Assembly: GCA_016858145.1 (NCBI GenBank)
Contig: JAEHOE010000058.1
Span: forward strand, 124,001 to 188,000
DNA from: Edaphochlamys debaryana
Taxonomy: Eukaryota > Chlorophyta > Chlorophyceae > Chlamydomonadales
Length of the DNA: 64,000 nucleotides
Direction of reading: 5' to 3'
The notes under the pieces were generated by a model. It did no database searches. It was not told where the DNA came from and saw only the letters and a list, made by a program, of their open reading frames with translations. This document shows positions 52,290-63,962 of the stretch, piece by piece. Numbering within the stretch: the stretch's first letter is position 1; every line of letters starts with the position of its first letter. A program made the position numbers and the translations under genes.

Positions 52290-55200
52290 ATGGCCTCGCT
52301 GCTGCCCTCGCTGCTCCCCGGCTCGAGCCCCCGCGTGTACCTGGTGGACCTCTCCGTCTACAAACCGCCCGAGGACTGGAAGGTGCGCGCGTTGGGACTG
52401 GCGGGGAGAGGTCGAGCGGGCGGGGCGCCTTGACGGGTGACAGCTAGCCGCCGGCGCTGCGGGGCTGTGCGGGAGGTCATAGGGAAGCCGTTGAGCGCCG
52501 TGCTCCGCCGTGGGTGCTCGCAGCCCTGCGCGTCTGCAGGGCCAAGTGTGGGTGTGACCTTGACAGGCACTCCCGCCGGGTCTAACCCCTCCCGCATGCC
52601 GTGACTCCCCTCCTCCCCGCAGTGCGACCAGCGGGCGGTGGCACAGCACTGGAGGGACACTGGGGTGAGATGGATGACCTACCGCGCGGGTCTACACGCC
52701 GCTTGCTTGCATGCTTCGGTCTGTACCCTCCACCTGCGTGTTCCCTCACGCCTCCACGCTTCGCCCCAGCCTCCTCCTGCCCTCCTCCTGCCCTTCTCCT
52801 GACCCATCCTCCGCTATCCCTACCCCCACCCCCAACACTGCTCCCTGTTTCTCGACTCCTGGCTTCAACATGCCTGTTCCCCCTGCCCTCTTGCCCAAAC
52901 GCCCAAATCTCCAGCGCTACACCCTCGAGGACATTGAGTTCCAGGAGAGGGTCTACGCCCGCTCGGGCCTCTCGGACAACCGCACGCACCTGCCGCCCTG
53001 GCTCAACCCGCAGCACTGCGGCAACGAGCCCCGCACCGACCTGGCGGCGGCGGAGCAGGAGGCGCGGCTGGCCATGACGGGGGCGGTGCAGGCGCTCCTA
53101 GACAAGGTGCGTGTCCCTGGCCGGGGGATGTTGGGGGAGCGAGCAAGAGGCTGATCCAGACGGCAGATAGCGCTGGGCAACCCATCCCGGTATGCGTGCC
53201 GCCTGTCGTCATAACCCTACCTGTGTACCTTCGTCTAGAAAATCAGGGCGTGCTCTCTCCGAACCCCGTGCCCGACGTGCCGACGCCTCCACGCACCCGC
53301 AGACCGGCCTGCAGCCCAAGGACGTAGACATCCTGGTCACCACCTGCTCCATCTACTGCCCCACGCCCTCGCTGGCCTCGCTGCTGGTCAACGCCTTCGG
53401 CATGCGGCCCGACGTGCAGAGCTACGCGCTGGGGGGCATGGGCTGCGCCAACGGAGTGGTGGCGGTCAACCTGCTGGCGGACCTGCTCAAGGTACGTGGG
53501 GGTGGAGGGGGAAGCAGGGGGAAAACGGAGGGGAAGGCGTGTGTGTTTCGGCACGCGCGGGTCAGAGGCGGTCAACCTGCTGGCGCTGCCTGCCCGCTTC
53601 CGAGCCCGAGCGCCGGCGACCCCGCACCCGCAATCCCCCAGGCCCGCCCCAACTGCAACGCCCTCTTTGTGACCACCGAGACCACCACCCCCGCCTACTA
53701 CCAAGGCACCGACCGCCACCGCCTGGTGACCAACCTGCTCTTCCGCACGGGCGCCGCGGCCGTGCTGCTCAGCAACAAGCCGGGCATGGGCGCGAGGGCC
53801 AAGTACGCGCTGCGGCACTGCGTGCGGGTGCACACGGGCGCCCGGCCCGAGGCCTTCGGGTGAGTGGCAGGGAAGGAGGGAAGGAGGGAGGGGATGGAGG
53901 GAGAGCCCTCCTTGAAGCTCCGCATCAATGCTCACCCAGCTGCACCCGCACCCCCTGCCTACCCTCCGTCATTCACCCGTCCTTCCTCCCTTGCCTTTAC
54001 TTCCCGTGTCTCCTTCCTTCCCACAGCGCCATCCACTACTCCCCCGACGCCCAGGGCATCAACGGCATCTACCTGGGCAAGAACGTGGTCACGGAGGCCT
54101 CCCGGGGCCTGGCCATGGCCCTTACTAAGGTGGCGCCGCACGTGCTCACGTGGGGGCAGCTGGCGGAAGCCGCGGCCGCGCACGTGCGGCAGCGGCTGAG
54201 CGGCGGCGGCCGGCGGCGGGACGCCGGCAAGGGCAAGGACGGCCAGCAGCTGGAGGCAGCGGCGCCGTCGGTCATCAAGGCGGAGGCGAGCGCGGGGCCC
54301 GGCAGCAACGGCGGAGGCGCTGCTCCGTCCTCGCCGCCGTCCCCTCCCGCGGCCTCCGCCTCAGCCAAGTCCTCCAGTGCCGCCACCTCCGCCCCCGGCT
54401 CCGGCGCCTCGGGCCCCGCGCCCTACCGCCCCAACTTCCAGCAGTCCACCATTCGCCACTTCCTGCTGCACGCGGGTGAGACGGCGGGACACGGAAGGGG
54501 CACAGTGGACCCAGGGCTGGACCTGGTCCTGGGATGCTGCCATGTATGGGTGGGGAGCCAGACCTGGGTTTGTGCATGGGTCTCGACCACCACTACCGCA
54601 CCCTCCACCACTCAATCCCTGACCCATCCTGTTACTACTCGTCCATCTCCTTCCTTCCACACAACCCCCAGGCGGTGCCAAGGTGCTTGACGGCCTGGGC
54701 GATGCGCTGCAGATAGACGCCGGGCGCCTGGGCCCCAGCAGGGCGGTGCTGCGGGACTACGGCAACGTCAGCAGCAGGTGGGGGGCAAGGGCGGGCGGGA
54801 GGAGGAACCAAGGCCGGGGGCCACATGGGCAGGGCCAGGAGCAGCCCTGACAGCGCCGCGTTACAGCCCCGGAACATGCCCTGTCAATTGCAACGTCCGC
54901 CTGTCCGGCCTGCAGCCCGCCTACCATCTCAGCGCTGACTCCCTCCCCTCGCCGCTCTCAACCACCCCACCCCACCCCCCCAGCTCCACCTGGTACACCC
55001 TGGCGCACGTTGAGACCGAGGTCGGAGTGCGCGCGGGCGAGCGGGTGATGCAGGTCGGCGTGGGCAGCGGCATCAAGTGCGGAGTCAACGTGTGGCAGGT
55101 GAGAAGCGTGGGGGCGGAGGCTGCTTGGCTTGTGGGGCAGCGGGATGAACGAGCCAGGCGCAACGGGCCTGCCTTACCACACAGTCCCATTCTGTCTAAA

Positions 55201-55460
55201 CCTCTGAAAGCCTGCCTGACACCCCCGCTTCCTCCCCTCCCTCCGCCTCCTCCTTCCCTCCCCTCCTCCCACCAAAGGCGCTCCGCGACGTCCGCGAGGT
55301 GCACCCCGCCTGGGCGCACCTGCTCTCCCCTGAGCAGCGCCTGCGCCTGGGCGCGCCCCTGGACGTGAGCCTCGGCCTGCAGCACCTGCTGCGGCGCCTG
55401 CTGTTCGCCGCCGTGGTGCTGCTGCTGGCGCTGGTGGCGGGGCGCGTGGCGGGGCGGTAG
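52290..55460 (+). CDS. 3-ketoacyl-CoA synthase (fatty acid elongase condensing enzyme)
   Basis: It condenses malonyl-CoA with acyl-CoA in very-long-chain fatty acid elongation at the ER. Nine exons: 52290-52382, 52623-52664, 52915-53106, 53303-53491, 53642-53859, 54027-54475, 54672-54777, 54984-55098, 55278-55460; 528 residues. Family marks: LEDIEFQERVYARSGLSD, catalytic Cys in GGMGCANGVV (near 157), FVTTETTTPAYYQG, NLLFRTGAAAVLLSN, His in FLLHAGG (near 392), Asn in YGNVSSSSTWY (near 425), GVGSGIKCGVNVW. Two features are unusual. The N-terminus lacks the two membrane segments of plant KCS, while the C-terminus has one (LLFAAVVLLLALVAG). About 100 Ala/Ser/Gly-rich residues are also inserted before the catalytic His. 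The start ATG is the only one that fits exon 1. Confidence 0.9.
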
Positions 55461-55553
55461 GGGCTGGGGCTGGCAGGGAGCAGCGTGGCGGGGCGGTAGG
55501 GGCTGGGGCTGGCAGGGAGCAGCGTGGCGGGGCGGTAGGGGCTGGGGCTGGCG
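55446..55553 (+). repeat. 39-base tandem repeat spanning the KCS stop codon
   Basis: Units begin at 55446, 55485 and 55524 (the last one partial), each starting GTGGCGGGGCGGTAGGGGC. The first unit supplies the last codons and the TAG stop; the others are 3' UTR. Confidence 0.85.
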
Positions 55554-55555
55554 GC

Positions 55556-55560
55556 TGTAA
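55556..55560 (+). promoter_or_regulatory. Poly(A) signal TGTAA
   Basis: TGTAA lies 96 bases after the KCS stop, just beyond the tandem repeat. Confidence 0.65.
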
Positions 55561-56591
55561 CGGAAGGCTGTGAGGGGGCGCTGTGATGGCTGGTGGCGCT
55601 GGCGTTGGTAGACAGCAGGCGTGGGCGCGGAGCGGACTGGGGATGGATGTGTAGGGCTTGCTGGTACAGGGGTAGCAGGCGCCGGGCGCGGCTGTCGCGA
55701 ATGGCTGGGGGCGTGGGGGGTGGGCTACTGACGGGGCAGGCGGGGTACGCCCCCTCCACCACAGCAATGTGGAGAGAAGTAGGCAGGCTAGCGGCAGCGG
55801 CGGTGGCGTGGACAGTTACAAGAAGGCATCCTCCGTTTTGTTCCCTGGGGGGCGAAGTCGTTGTCAGGCATACGCATACGGGAACCGCTCTTACTCTGGC
55901 AGAGCTCATTGCATTGTCCTGTGGGGGGCCCGTGGCTTGCATCCGCTCGCACCTGCGGCGACCACTGCCCCTCCCGCTCGACGCATCTCCCTCCGTACAT
56001 ACGACTTCTTGCACGCCGCACCCACCCATGGGCCTACTGCTGTTGTTCGAGCTTTTCGTGTCTCATGTATGGGCTCATCTGCAGTGACTCACGACTGGTG
56101 CTTAGGGGAGCGTGCGCTGAGCGGTAGGTGCGTGAGGTGGCCACAACGAGCGGCCAGAGCGATTGAAGCCACCGTGAACCAGGCATGCTGTAAGACCCTA
56201 CCGTACACAGGACCGTGCGGGTGCGGTGGCCCTTTCTGCGCTAGCTGCCAGCTGCAGAGCCCTTGCTTGCACCGCCCAAACACTCTGACGCACTGCGCCA
56301 AGTGCCATAGTCCATGGAAGACCGCTTGGGCATGAGCACATCCACCTCAACGTTCACATCAGCGCAGCGGCTACGCTCACCCAGCCTGCGCTAAGCTGTT
56401 CAGGATCCGCCAATGACCTCCAGAGTTAAACGTGGCAGTAGAGTGTCCACGTCCGACCTACAGACTTGACCTACAGACTTGAGGGCGGCCTTGGAGCGGG
56501 CCTGACGTGCGGGCTTGGCCCTGCCTCCTGCCCTCCTGTTCTCTCCACCAGGCCAGCTGCCAGCTGCCAAGCAGCTTCTCCATGCCGGACA
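55561..56591. other. Intergenic region between convergent genes
   Basis: About 1 kb between the KCS (+) and MYND copy 2 (-) 3' ends. Short open frames show no domain. A minus-strand TGTAA at 55816-55820 could serve MYND copy 2. Confidence 0.5.
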
Positions 56592-57041
56592 TCATCTATG
56601 CATCAGAACCTGCCCCTTCCCCGCCCGCACCGCCGCCGCCAGCGCCCCACACTCGCCCTGGTGCCCCTCCCGCCAGTGCGCCCGCTGGCACTCCGGACCG
56701 CAGTACCGCACCGCCTTGCAGCCGCCGCACTGCTTGAGCGGCAGATCCGCCTCGCTCCGCCCGCCGTACGACATGCACCCTGGGAAGCCGCACACGCGCA
56801 GCTGCGCCCACACCCGTCCCTGCGGGGGCGCCTCCAGGGCGGGGGGCAGAGCCTCGTCCAGTACGACAGCGGCGGCGCGCTGGGCGGCGGGAGCCGTGAT
56901 GATGCCGTAATCCCTGAAAAGCTCCCGTGCATCATACGGCGGCGGTTGGGTGAGGCCTCCCAAGCCCCACGGCTCCTCGCCTTGCGCCCGCATCCACCCC
57001 AGGAGGGTCGTGGCGGCCTGGCGGAAAGCCGCATCGTCTGA

Positions 57042-57072
<31 letters not shown>

Positions 57073-60000
57073 GCGGGGGCGCCAGGGCCCCTCGGGGCCT
57101 GGGCTGCCCTCAGCAGGGCCAGCCCGCACAGGGCGGAGCGGTCCTCCGCTGCCCCCCAGTGCGGCTGCATGCCCTCACGCCACGACCGCTCCAGGCAACC
57201 CTGCTCCGCCGCCGCCTCCGTTCCTGCCTGAACCCCGCTGCCGCCGGCCCCAGCCAGCGCCGCACACGGCTGCTCAGCAGGGGGTTGGCCGCCAAGCGAG
57301 CTAGCGTCACCGTCAGGGCCGTGCGCCACTGCTCAGCGGAGCCGTCCGGGCCGCCGCGCCGCTGGGGCTGCGGGCGGCGCACAGCTGCTTGCAGGCGGCC
57401 GCGATGAGGCGGTGCGGCTGGCAGGCCAGCAGCCGTCCCTCCGCCTGCTCCGCCCCCGCCCCCGTTCCTCCCTGCCCCGCCCCGCACGCCTCGCCCAGGC
57501 GTGTGACGTAGTGCAGGCACTCGCCCAGGGCCAGGCCGGCAGCGGTGCGGGAGTCCTCCAGGGCCAGGCCCGCGAGCAGGTCCCCGGGCCGGGCCAGGGA
57601 GGACACGTCGCAGCCCACACGAGCAGCCAGCGCACCGGTGCACTGGTAGAGGAAGGCCTCAAGCTCAGCAGCGGCAGTGCCCGAGGAGGCAGAGGGAGTG
57701 GTGGTGGTAGAGGTGGGGGCCGCTGCGGGCGCCAGCTCTGAGCGCAGATCTGAGAGGGCGGCCAACACGCTCCGGCCAGCGCCCTGGTCACCCTCCTGCC
57801 GCCGCCGCAGGAGGGCCGCGCAGTCGGCGAGGGCGGCGGTGAGGGAGCCGGGTGGCAGGCGGGAGCCGGAGGGGAGATACAGCATCGCGTCCGGTTGGCC
57901 GCCGGCCCCTGCCGCCGTCGCCTCCAGCCGCCGCGCCACCACCCTCGCCCGCTTGGCATAGGTCAGCAGCGCACCGCCCGCCTCGCCCAGGGGCTGCCCC
58001 TCCACCGGGGCCAGGGGGTCGAGGCGGAGATTAGTCATCACCACGTGGGCGGCTTGCATGACCTTGTCGAGCCCCTGGCCGTACTCCGTATCCGACTCGA
58101 GCCGGGCCCCAAGCCCGATGGGGCTACGGGGGTGGTCCAGGTCCGCGCAGGCCAGGCGCAGGGCGTGGTCCAGGCCGGCACCCAGCCCCGCGTAGCGCAA
58201 GCGGGAGAGGACCGCGTCCCGGCTGGGCACGCCGGGTCGCGGGATGCCTGTGTGGGAATGGGCGGCAAGGAGCAGTAGGCGGGGCGCAGTTTTCAATCGC
58301 TTAGACACAGATCTTCGGTTGCACACAGCTCTTTGCGCATGGCTGTTGGCTTGACGCCCTTCCTATCCGGGAACTCCAGCCGTTCCCTAGTCCGCGCTCT
58401 CCCTTGCACCCACCCGCTCGCCGCCAGTCCTCCCCCAGGTGCTCCGCCGCGTAGCTCAGCCCCTGCAGGCTGGTGTCCACCACCCCCGGCAACAGGGCGG
58501 CGGGGCCGGCCTCGTGCTCCTGCCGATGCAAGCAAGGGCCACGAAAAGCGTCACACCACGCCACGTCACGTCGCGGTTGCGTACAGCACACGTGCTACAG
58601 GAGCAAGTGGGCTTGAGCGCAGGAGCCAGCCATCTCCTCACCCGGGCGCTGTAATTCTTGTCGCCCGCCGCCCGTACGATGCTCAACGCCTCCGCTGCCA
58701 CGGCCACCGTCCAGGTGATCGCCTCGGCCCACAGCGGCAGCGCCCGCGGGTCCCAGCCCTCCTCCGGCATGTCCTCGCCGGTGGGCAGGGTAAAGAGCAC
58801 GGAGGTCTGCGGGTTGATGGAGAGGGCATGGGCGTACGGCACGGAGGAGGGAAGGGTGGAGGAGTGGCATGGGCCCTGTACCACCGGTACCTAGCTGCTC
58901 TCGTGGCAGAGAGCATACCAGAACAGCCCAACCTTCACGGACGATCCAGCACCACAAGTGGCAACCGCTAAAGCGCATGTGCGCGCGCCCATGCTACAGC
59001 GCATTCCTTCTTTTCCCAGCCACTTTAGCCACCGCCCCCAGGCTCTCTGTCCACCAGCTCAATTCCGAAGAAGTCCTTCTGCTTGGGGCCGTACATGCCG
59101 CACAGCCCTTGGCCGCGGGTCAGGCGCCCCAAGGCCTCGGCGGTCCGCACCGCCAGCTGGGCGTGCTGCAGCGCCCGCGGAACGCGGCAGGGGCGGCAGG
59201 CGGCCCCCGTCCGACATGCTGAAGATGCCCTGCCGTGCGGAGTGACTGGTGCCCAGCGCCGCCGAGACGACGTGGTTGTGGTGGACCCAGAGCCGCTCAT
59301 CGCAGTCGTAGGTGCAGCCTGAGCTGCCGCGCGCTCCGCTGCCCTCACCGCCTCCTCCGGAGCCGCTGCGTCCCTGGTCGCTACCACCGCTGGCTGTACT
59401 GTCTGTTCCGCCGCCGCCGGGCCCCTGCTCCGGCCGCCGCTCCGCCCCAGGCCCCGCCGCCGGCTCCATCCCCGCCTGCGCCCACACGGTCTCCAGCATC
59501 GCCAGCCGCAGCCGAGCGGTCTCGGGGTGCACCAGCGCCTCCCCAAAGGCCGCATAGAGCCGCTTGGACGCCTTGCTGGACCGGGTCTTGCCGGTGTGTT
59601 CGGGGTCGTTGCCGGCTTTGCCGATCATGTCCACCGCATGAGCAAAGTACAGAATGGCCTTGCGCGTGCCCTCGTTGTATTCGGGCTCCAGGGCCGCCGC
59701 CGCGGCGGCCGCCGCCGCAGCGTCGGCAGGTGCAGGCGTCTGACCGGGCAGGATGGCGACGTCGGGTCCGAGGCAGGCGAGGATGAGCGACGCCGTGCCG
59801 CCCACGAGCTTGGAGTCGCGCAGGCCCGTGGCCAGCTGCGGCACGGGTGGGTCGTAGTTGTAGCGCCCCGCGTCCTCGGCCTGAACCATGTAGCCCTCCA
59901 CCACGAAGGCCAGGAAGTGCAGGTACTGGGCGATGGCGAAGGCGAGGAAGCATCCGATGCGGGCGCACTCGGTGAATAGGAGCTCGGGGCTCTGCATGCC

Positions 60001-60723
60001 CCGGCCATACAGCCGCATCTGCGTGTCGCCCCGGTCCAGGTACCGAACCAGGTCGGCGACGGAGAGCGCGGCTTGCGAGATCGCCGTGAGATAGCGTGGC
60101 TCGAGGAGCAGTCCGTTGCCGTGTTGGCTGACAAAGCGCCAGACGTCCGTGCGGTTGAGGCAGGAGAGGGGCTGCACGCAAAGTGAGAGGCAGGCGCCGG
60201 CCACCTCGTAGGCTGTGTAGCACGCCGTGGCGACGTCATCGACGGCCTGCGAGCCTAAGTTAGGGTCCTTGACCTTAGCCACGCGGCCGGGGATGGACAG
60301 GAGGTGCTGGAGGCTCCAGGCGGCCACGCAGGCCTGGGCGCAGGCGGTGAGCCAGCGCAGCTGCGCCGCCTCCTGGTAAGGCGGTGCCCGGCCGCTCCTG
60401 CGCAGCCTCTTCCAGCTGTCCTGGCCGAGGTTCTTGAGGACCTTTTGGAGCAGCTGCTTGGTGGTGTGGAACGAGTCGGCTCTGCGGCGGTTATTATAGA
60501 CAACGGGGCGTAGTGCCGCGGGGCCAGCTCTGCGGCTCTGCGGCGGTGTGTGTGGAGCGGCAGGGGCGTGAGCGACGAGAGATTTCTGAGTCGCCGACTG
60601 CGACAACTTGCAGGCTCACCGGCGCGTAAGCTCCGCTTGCGGGAGCGGCCAGCCGACGTTGTCGTCATACAATTGCAGCAGGTTGTCAGTGCGGGACAGG
60701 TAGGCCCGCCAAAGATCCCGCTC
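56592..60723 (-). pseudogene. MYND-finger gene, copy 2 (broken, inverted)
   Basis: Exons in gene order: 60723-60620, 60481-59055, 58806-58642, 58519-58414, 58247-56592. Exon 3 has the same length as in copy 1 (165 bases), and intron positions match. The MYND finger is intact ([21 protein letters not shown]). Lesions against copy 1: no ATG where copy 1 starts (GTT GAG instead of ATG GAG, with an in-frame TGA just upstream); loss of two bases near 59190; loss of one C near 57353; a 19-base deletion between GGCGGCAG repeats near 57240. The last two shift frame in the same direction and do not cancel. A start in an upstream exon cannot be excluded. Confidence 0.75.
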
Positions 60724-61204
60724 AACTGTGGCCTTTCCTCAACTCGGCGCTCTCACCGCTTCACCGAAGCCTTAGAGCGCGTTTCAGTTATAGCCGCTAA
60801 TCACTTGGGCTTCAGGCGGAGCTGTAGTTGTGCAGAAGACAAAATTGCACTCGTCGCGAAGGCGTCTTGCCCACAAGCAGCACATGCGAAGCCGCGATTG
60901 CTTCACCCTTCCATCACATCTCTTGCTAGCACACTAGTCCGCCGCATCCGGTGCTGGGCCGGCTGCGCCGGCACGTACACAATCTGCGTGCCCCCTTCCC
61001 GCGTCTCCTGCACGGTCCAGCTCAGCAAGACCCTTCCGTCGCCAGCGCCCACAGCATCAGGTGCTTGAGCTGTGGTCCCGCCACTTTTTCCCCGCTCTCG
61101 CTCTCTGCCCGCAATGCAACCTAATCTCTCTCAATGTTCTTCCCAATCCGCCCCTCCCCCCCGCTTCTTGCCAGAGCCTCTCTCCCTCGTCAGTGCGCTC
61201 TCCC
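60724..61204. other. Short intergenic region
   Basis: About 480 bases between the YbaK-like gene's stop and MYND copy 2, same strand. I see no poly(A) signal of the TGTAA type on the minus strand. Confidence 0.5.
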
Positions 61205-63962
61205 TCAGTCGTACGTGCAGTCCAGTACGAACGGCTTGTACGCGTCGATGAACTCCTGCACGTCCATGCCCACCTGTAGGAGGGGCGGGGGATGAGGGGA
61301 AACGCTAAGGCGCAGAGAGCACAGCCGCGGCTCGCTGCGGGAGGGCAAGACCCGCATTCCCGCACACGGTCCCATACCGCTCCAGCTGCCCAAGCCCTCC
61401 CTCCCCCTAGCCATGCCCCGCAAGCCGTACCCCACTCCAGCGGCCCCGACCCCACGCCCCACAGCAGCGCCCCCTTGCCTCTCTCCCCTCCCTCTCCGCC
61501 CCCCCTCCCCCCGTTGCCCCCCACCTTGAGGTCCACCTCCCCCGCGCCCATCCAGAACTCGGCCGGCTGCAGCTGCGCGATGCGGTGGCTCAGCACGATG
61601 GGCAGCGACTCGGCCATGCCCAGGGGCGACACGGCGTTGTGGGAGTAGCCCGTCAGCCGGTCGTTCACCTGCGGTTGCAAGGGGGCGTGTGAACGGCGGC
61701 TCGTGTCAGCTGGGGAAGCGTAGAGAGTGAGGGCAGCAGCAGGGCTGGGTGCAGAGGGCGTGTGTGGTGGGAGGTTGGAAAGGGGAGTGAGGAGAGCCGC
61801 GGGCAGCAGCAGGGCTGGTTGGGGAGGAGTGGCAGGGCGTACCGTAATTGGCCCGTTCTCCCGGCCCCGGCCCCACCTCCTCCGCGCACAGCCTCATGTT
61901 GTAGAACTGCCTGGCGAAGCGCCGCCCCCCGAGCTCCATCAGCGCCATCTTGAGCTTGTCGGCGTTCAGGCGGGCGGTGTACTGGGGTGTTGGTGGTGGG
62001 AGGGGAGGGGAGGGGAGGGGAGGGTTGGAGAAAGGAGGGTGGCGGGGTGGAGGAGTGGTGCGAAATGTGGGGCGGGGCGGCGGGCGTTGGAGGAGTGGCG
62101 ACGAGAAGTGTGGGACGGGGCGGCGGGTGTTGGATGGGGGTGTATGGGAGCCGACCTGCAAGGGGGCACGACTGACTGTCACGCACATGCGGCCAGCCCT
62201 TTCCGCCCGTTACCAGATGCTTAGCGCCGGCGGAATACGTCTGGATGAGGTGGAACTCGGCAGAGAAGCACTTGAGGCCCAACTGCACACAGCGCCTGCG
62301 CGCCCGTTGCTTCCCATCCCAAAGCGCGCGTCCCCTTGTCCTCCGGCCCTTCCAGCACCCATGTCATGTGTGCACGTGCCGGGAGACCGGCTGCACGCAC
62401 CTGTACGATGACGCAGTAGTACTTGGAGTGGTACGGGTCCGACCAGTCCTGCGGATGAGAAGCCGGCGGACAGGGCCAAGGGGCATGGCGAGCGGCTTGC
62501 TGCTGAGCTTCCTCCCCTTCCCCTTCCCCCTCCCAAGGCCGCGAGGCGCCTTTCCCGGACCCTTCCCTTTCCCTTGTTCCTTCACCCGTGGGCAACCCTT
62601 CCCGCGCCTGCCCCCCACCCCTCCCGCGTCCCGCCCCACCTTGACGCTCTCATGCGCCCGCGTGTTCTCCATGACGATGCTCTTGCACAGGTGGTCCACG
62701 GAGGGGGCGGACAGGCACTCGCGCCGGAACTCGAGCGGCTGGTCTGCAGGGGGCGGGGGAGCAGGGAGGAGACAGCGGTGAGGGATTTGCGGCTGAAGCT
62801 GCTTCGCAGGCCGAGCCCAGGGTGGGAAGGGTGATCGGGTCTCAGGGCACACGGGATGCACCCGCGCGGTCCCCCCTGCTCCCTCTAGCGGTGGCGCTCT
62901 GCCCCACCGCAGGCTCAAGCGGCCGGCTTACCGTAGTAGTCTTCCGGTACGAAGGAAGAAGCAGAGCAGGGGGAGCAAGGGGCAATAGGGAACGGGGCAG
63001 GGCTGAGTTTCGCATTTCTCCCTTTTGCAGCCGGCCCCACGCCCAGCGCCGAGCCCTTACCCCAGGCTGGAATTCATCTTCCACCCTCCCGCTTCCCACG
63101 CCCTCGGCCAGCTCCCGCAGCTGCCTCTCTGCACCGGCCACTCGTACCCCACCTGACGTGCACAGTCCCGCTACACCCATCCCCGGCTGGCCTTCCCCGC
63201 GTGGCTGCAACCCTCTCCCCCAGCATCATCCCCCAGATCCCCGCCACCGTAGTAGTCCGCCGGCACGCGCACGAACCGCGCCCAAGACACGTTGCCCTTG
63301 TCGATTAGCTCCTGCTCCAGCCGCTGCTGCGTGGGGCTGGCGCCGGGGGTCACGGACACGCCCGGGCCCTTGGGGTGCGCCGGCGGGGCCGGGGCAGCGG
63401 CCGCCGCTGCGGGGGCAGCTGGCGTGGGCGCCTGAGCGTAAAGCGGGGGGAGTAGAGGGGAGGAAGGGGCCGTGGGGCGGAGGCAAGCGATGTGGCCAAG
63501 AAATGTTACGGTACGCGTTGTGGCATTGCGGAGCCGCAGATGGCCTTTCCCAGACTGACAAGGGCCCTTCCCCTGGGTTCTTCAGGCACATCCAGAGCAG
63601 CTTAGAACAGGCCTTCCTCCCCCAGGTCACAGCACGTCTTATCAACCGGCCTAGCGCCAGCAGGGTTTGAGGAGGCTCCCCGACGCCCAAGCGTGCCCCT
63701 TGCGTCCCCCTGCCCGCCTCCAACGGCAGGGCTTGCGCGCCTGGGGGCTGGGGACAGACTGGGGACCAGACTGGGGGCTGGGGACTGGAGCGGCCCTGCA
63801 ACATCTCACCCCTGCACCCAAAGCCGCAGCCAGCCGCTCTATCCTCTGAAGGATAGCTCGTTGGCGCTGGCAGACGAACTCGGGGGAGTGCTCCAGGGCT
63901 TTGAGTCGCTCATCAATCGCCGCGAAGCGCGCAGCGAGCGCTGCGGCACGGTCGGACGCCAT
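61205..63962 (-). CDS. YbaK/ProX-like aminoacyl-tRNA deacylase-domain protein
   Basis: Exons in gene order: 63962-63810, 63431-63248, 62743-62640, 62448-62401, (62282-62214, optional), 61981-61877, 61668-61525, 61273-61205; 268 residues without the optional exon and 291 with it. Order: helical N-terminus (RLKALEHSPEFVCQRQRAIL), Ala/Pro linker, then a C-terminal domain with HLCKSIVMENTRAH, SKYYCVIVQ, YTARLNADKLKMAL, RLTGYSHNAVSPLGM, LPIVLSHRI, GAGEVDLKVGM and a DCTYD end. The SPLGM and G(A/G)GEVDLK pattern is that of the YbaK/prolyl-tRNA-synthetase-associated fold, whose characterised members hydrolyse mischarged aminoacyl-tRNAs. The substrate here is unknown. All exon phases agree. The window ends 38 bases beyond the start codon. 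Confidence 0.75.
62043..62150. repeat. Intronic tandem repeat, unit about 51 bases
   Basis: Two adjacent G-rich blocks share GGAGGAGTGG and GGGGCGGGGCGGCGGG followed by GTTGGA, inside the intron before the 61981-61877 exon. A GGGGA run precedes them (61999-62024). Confidence 0.6.
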
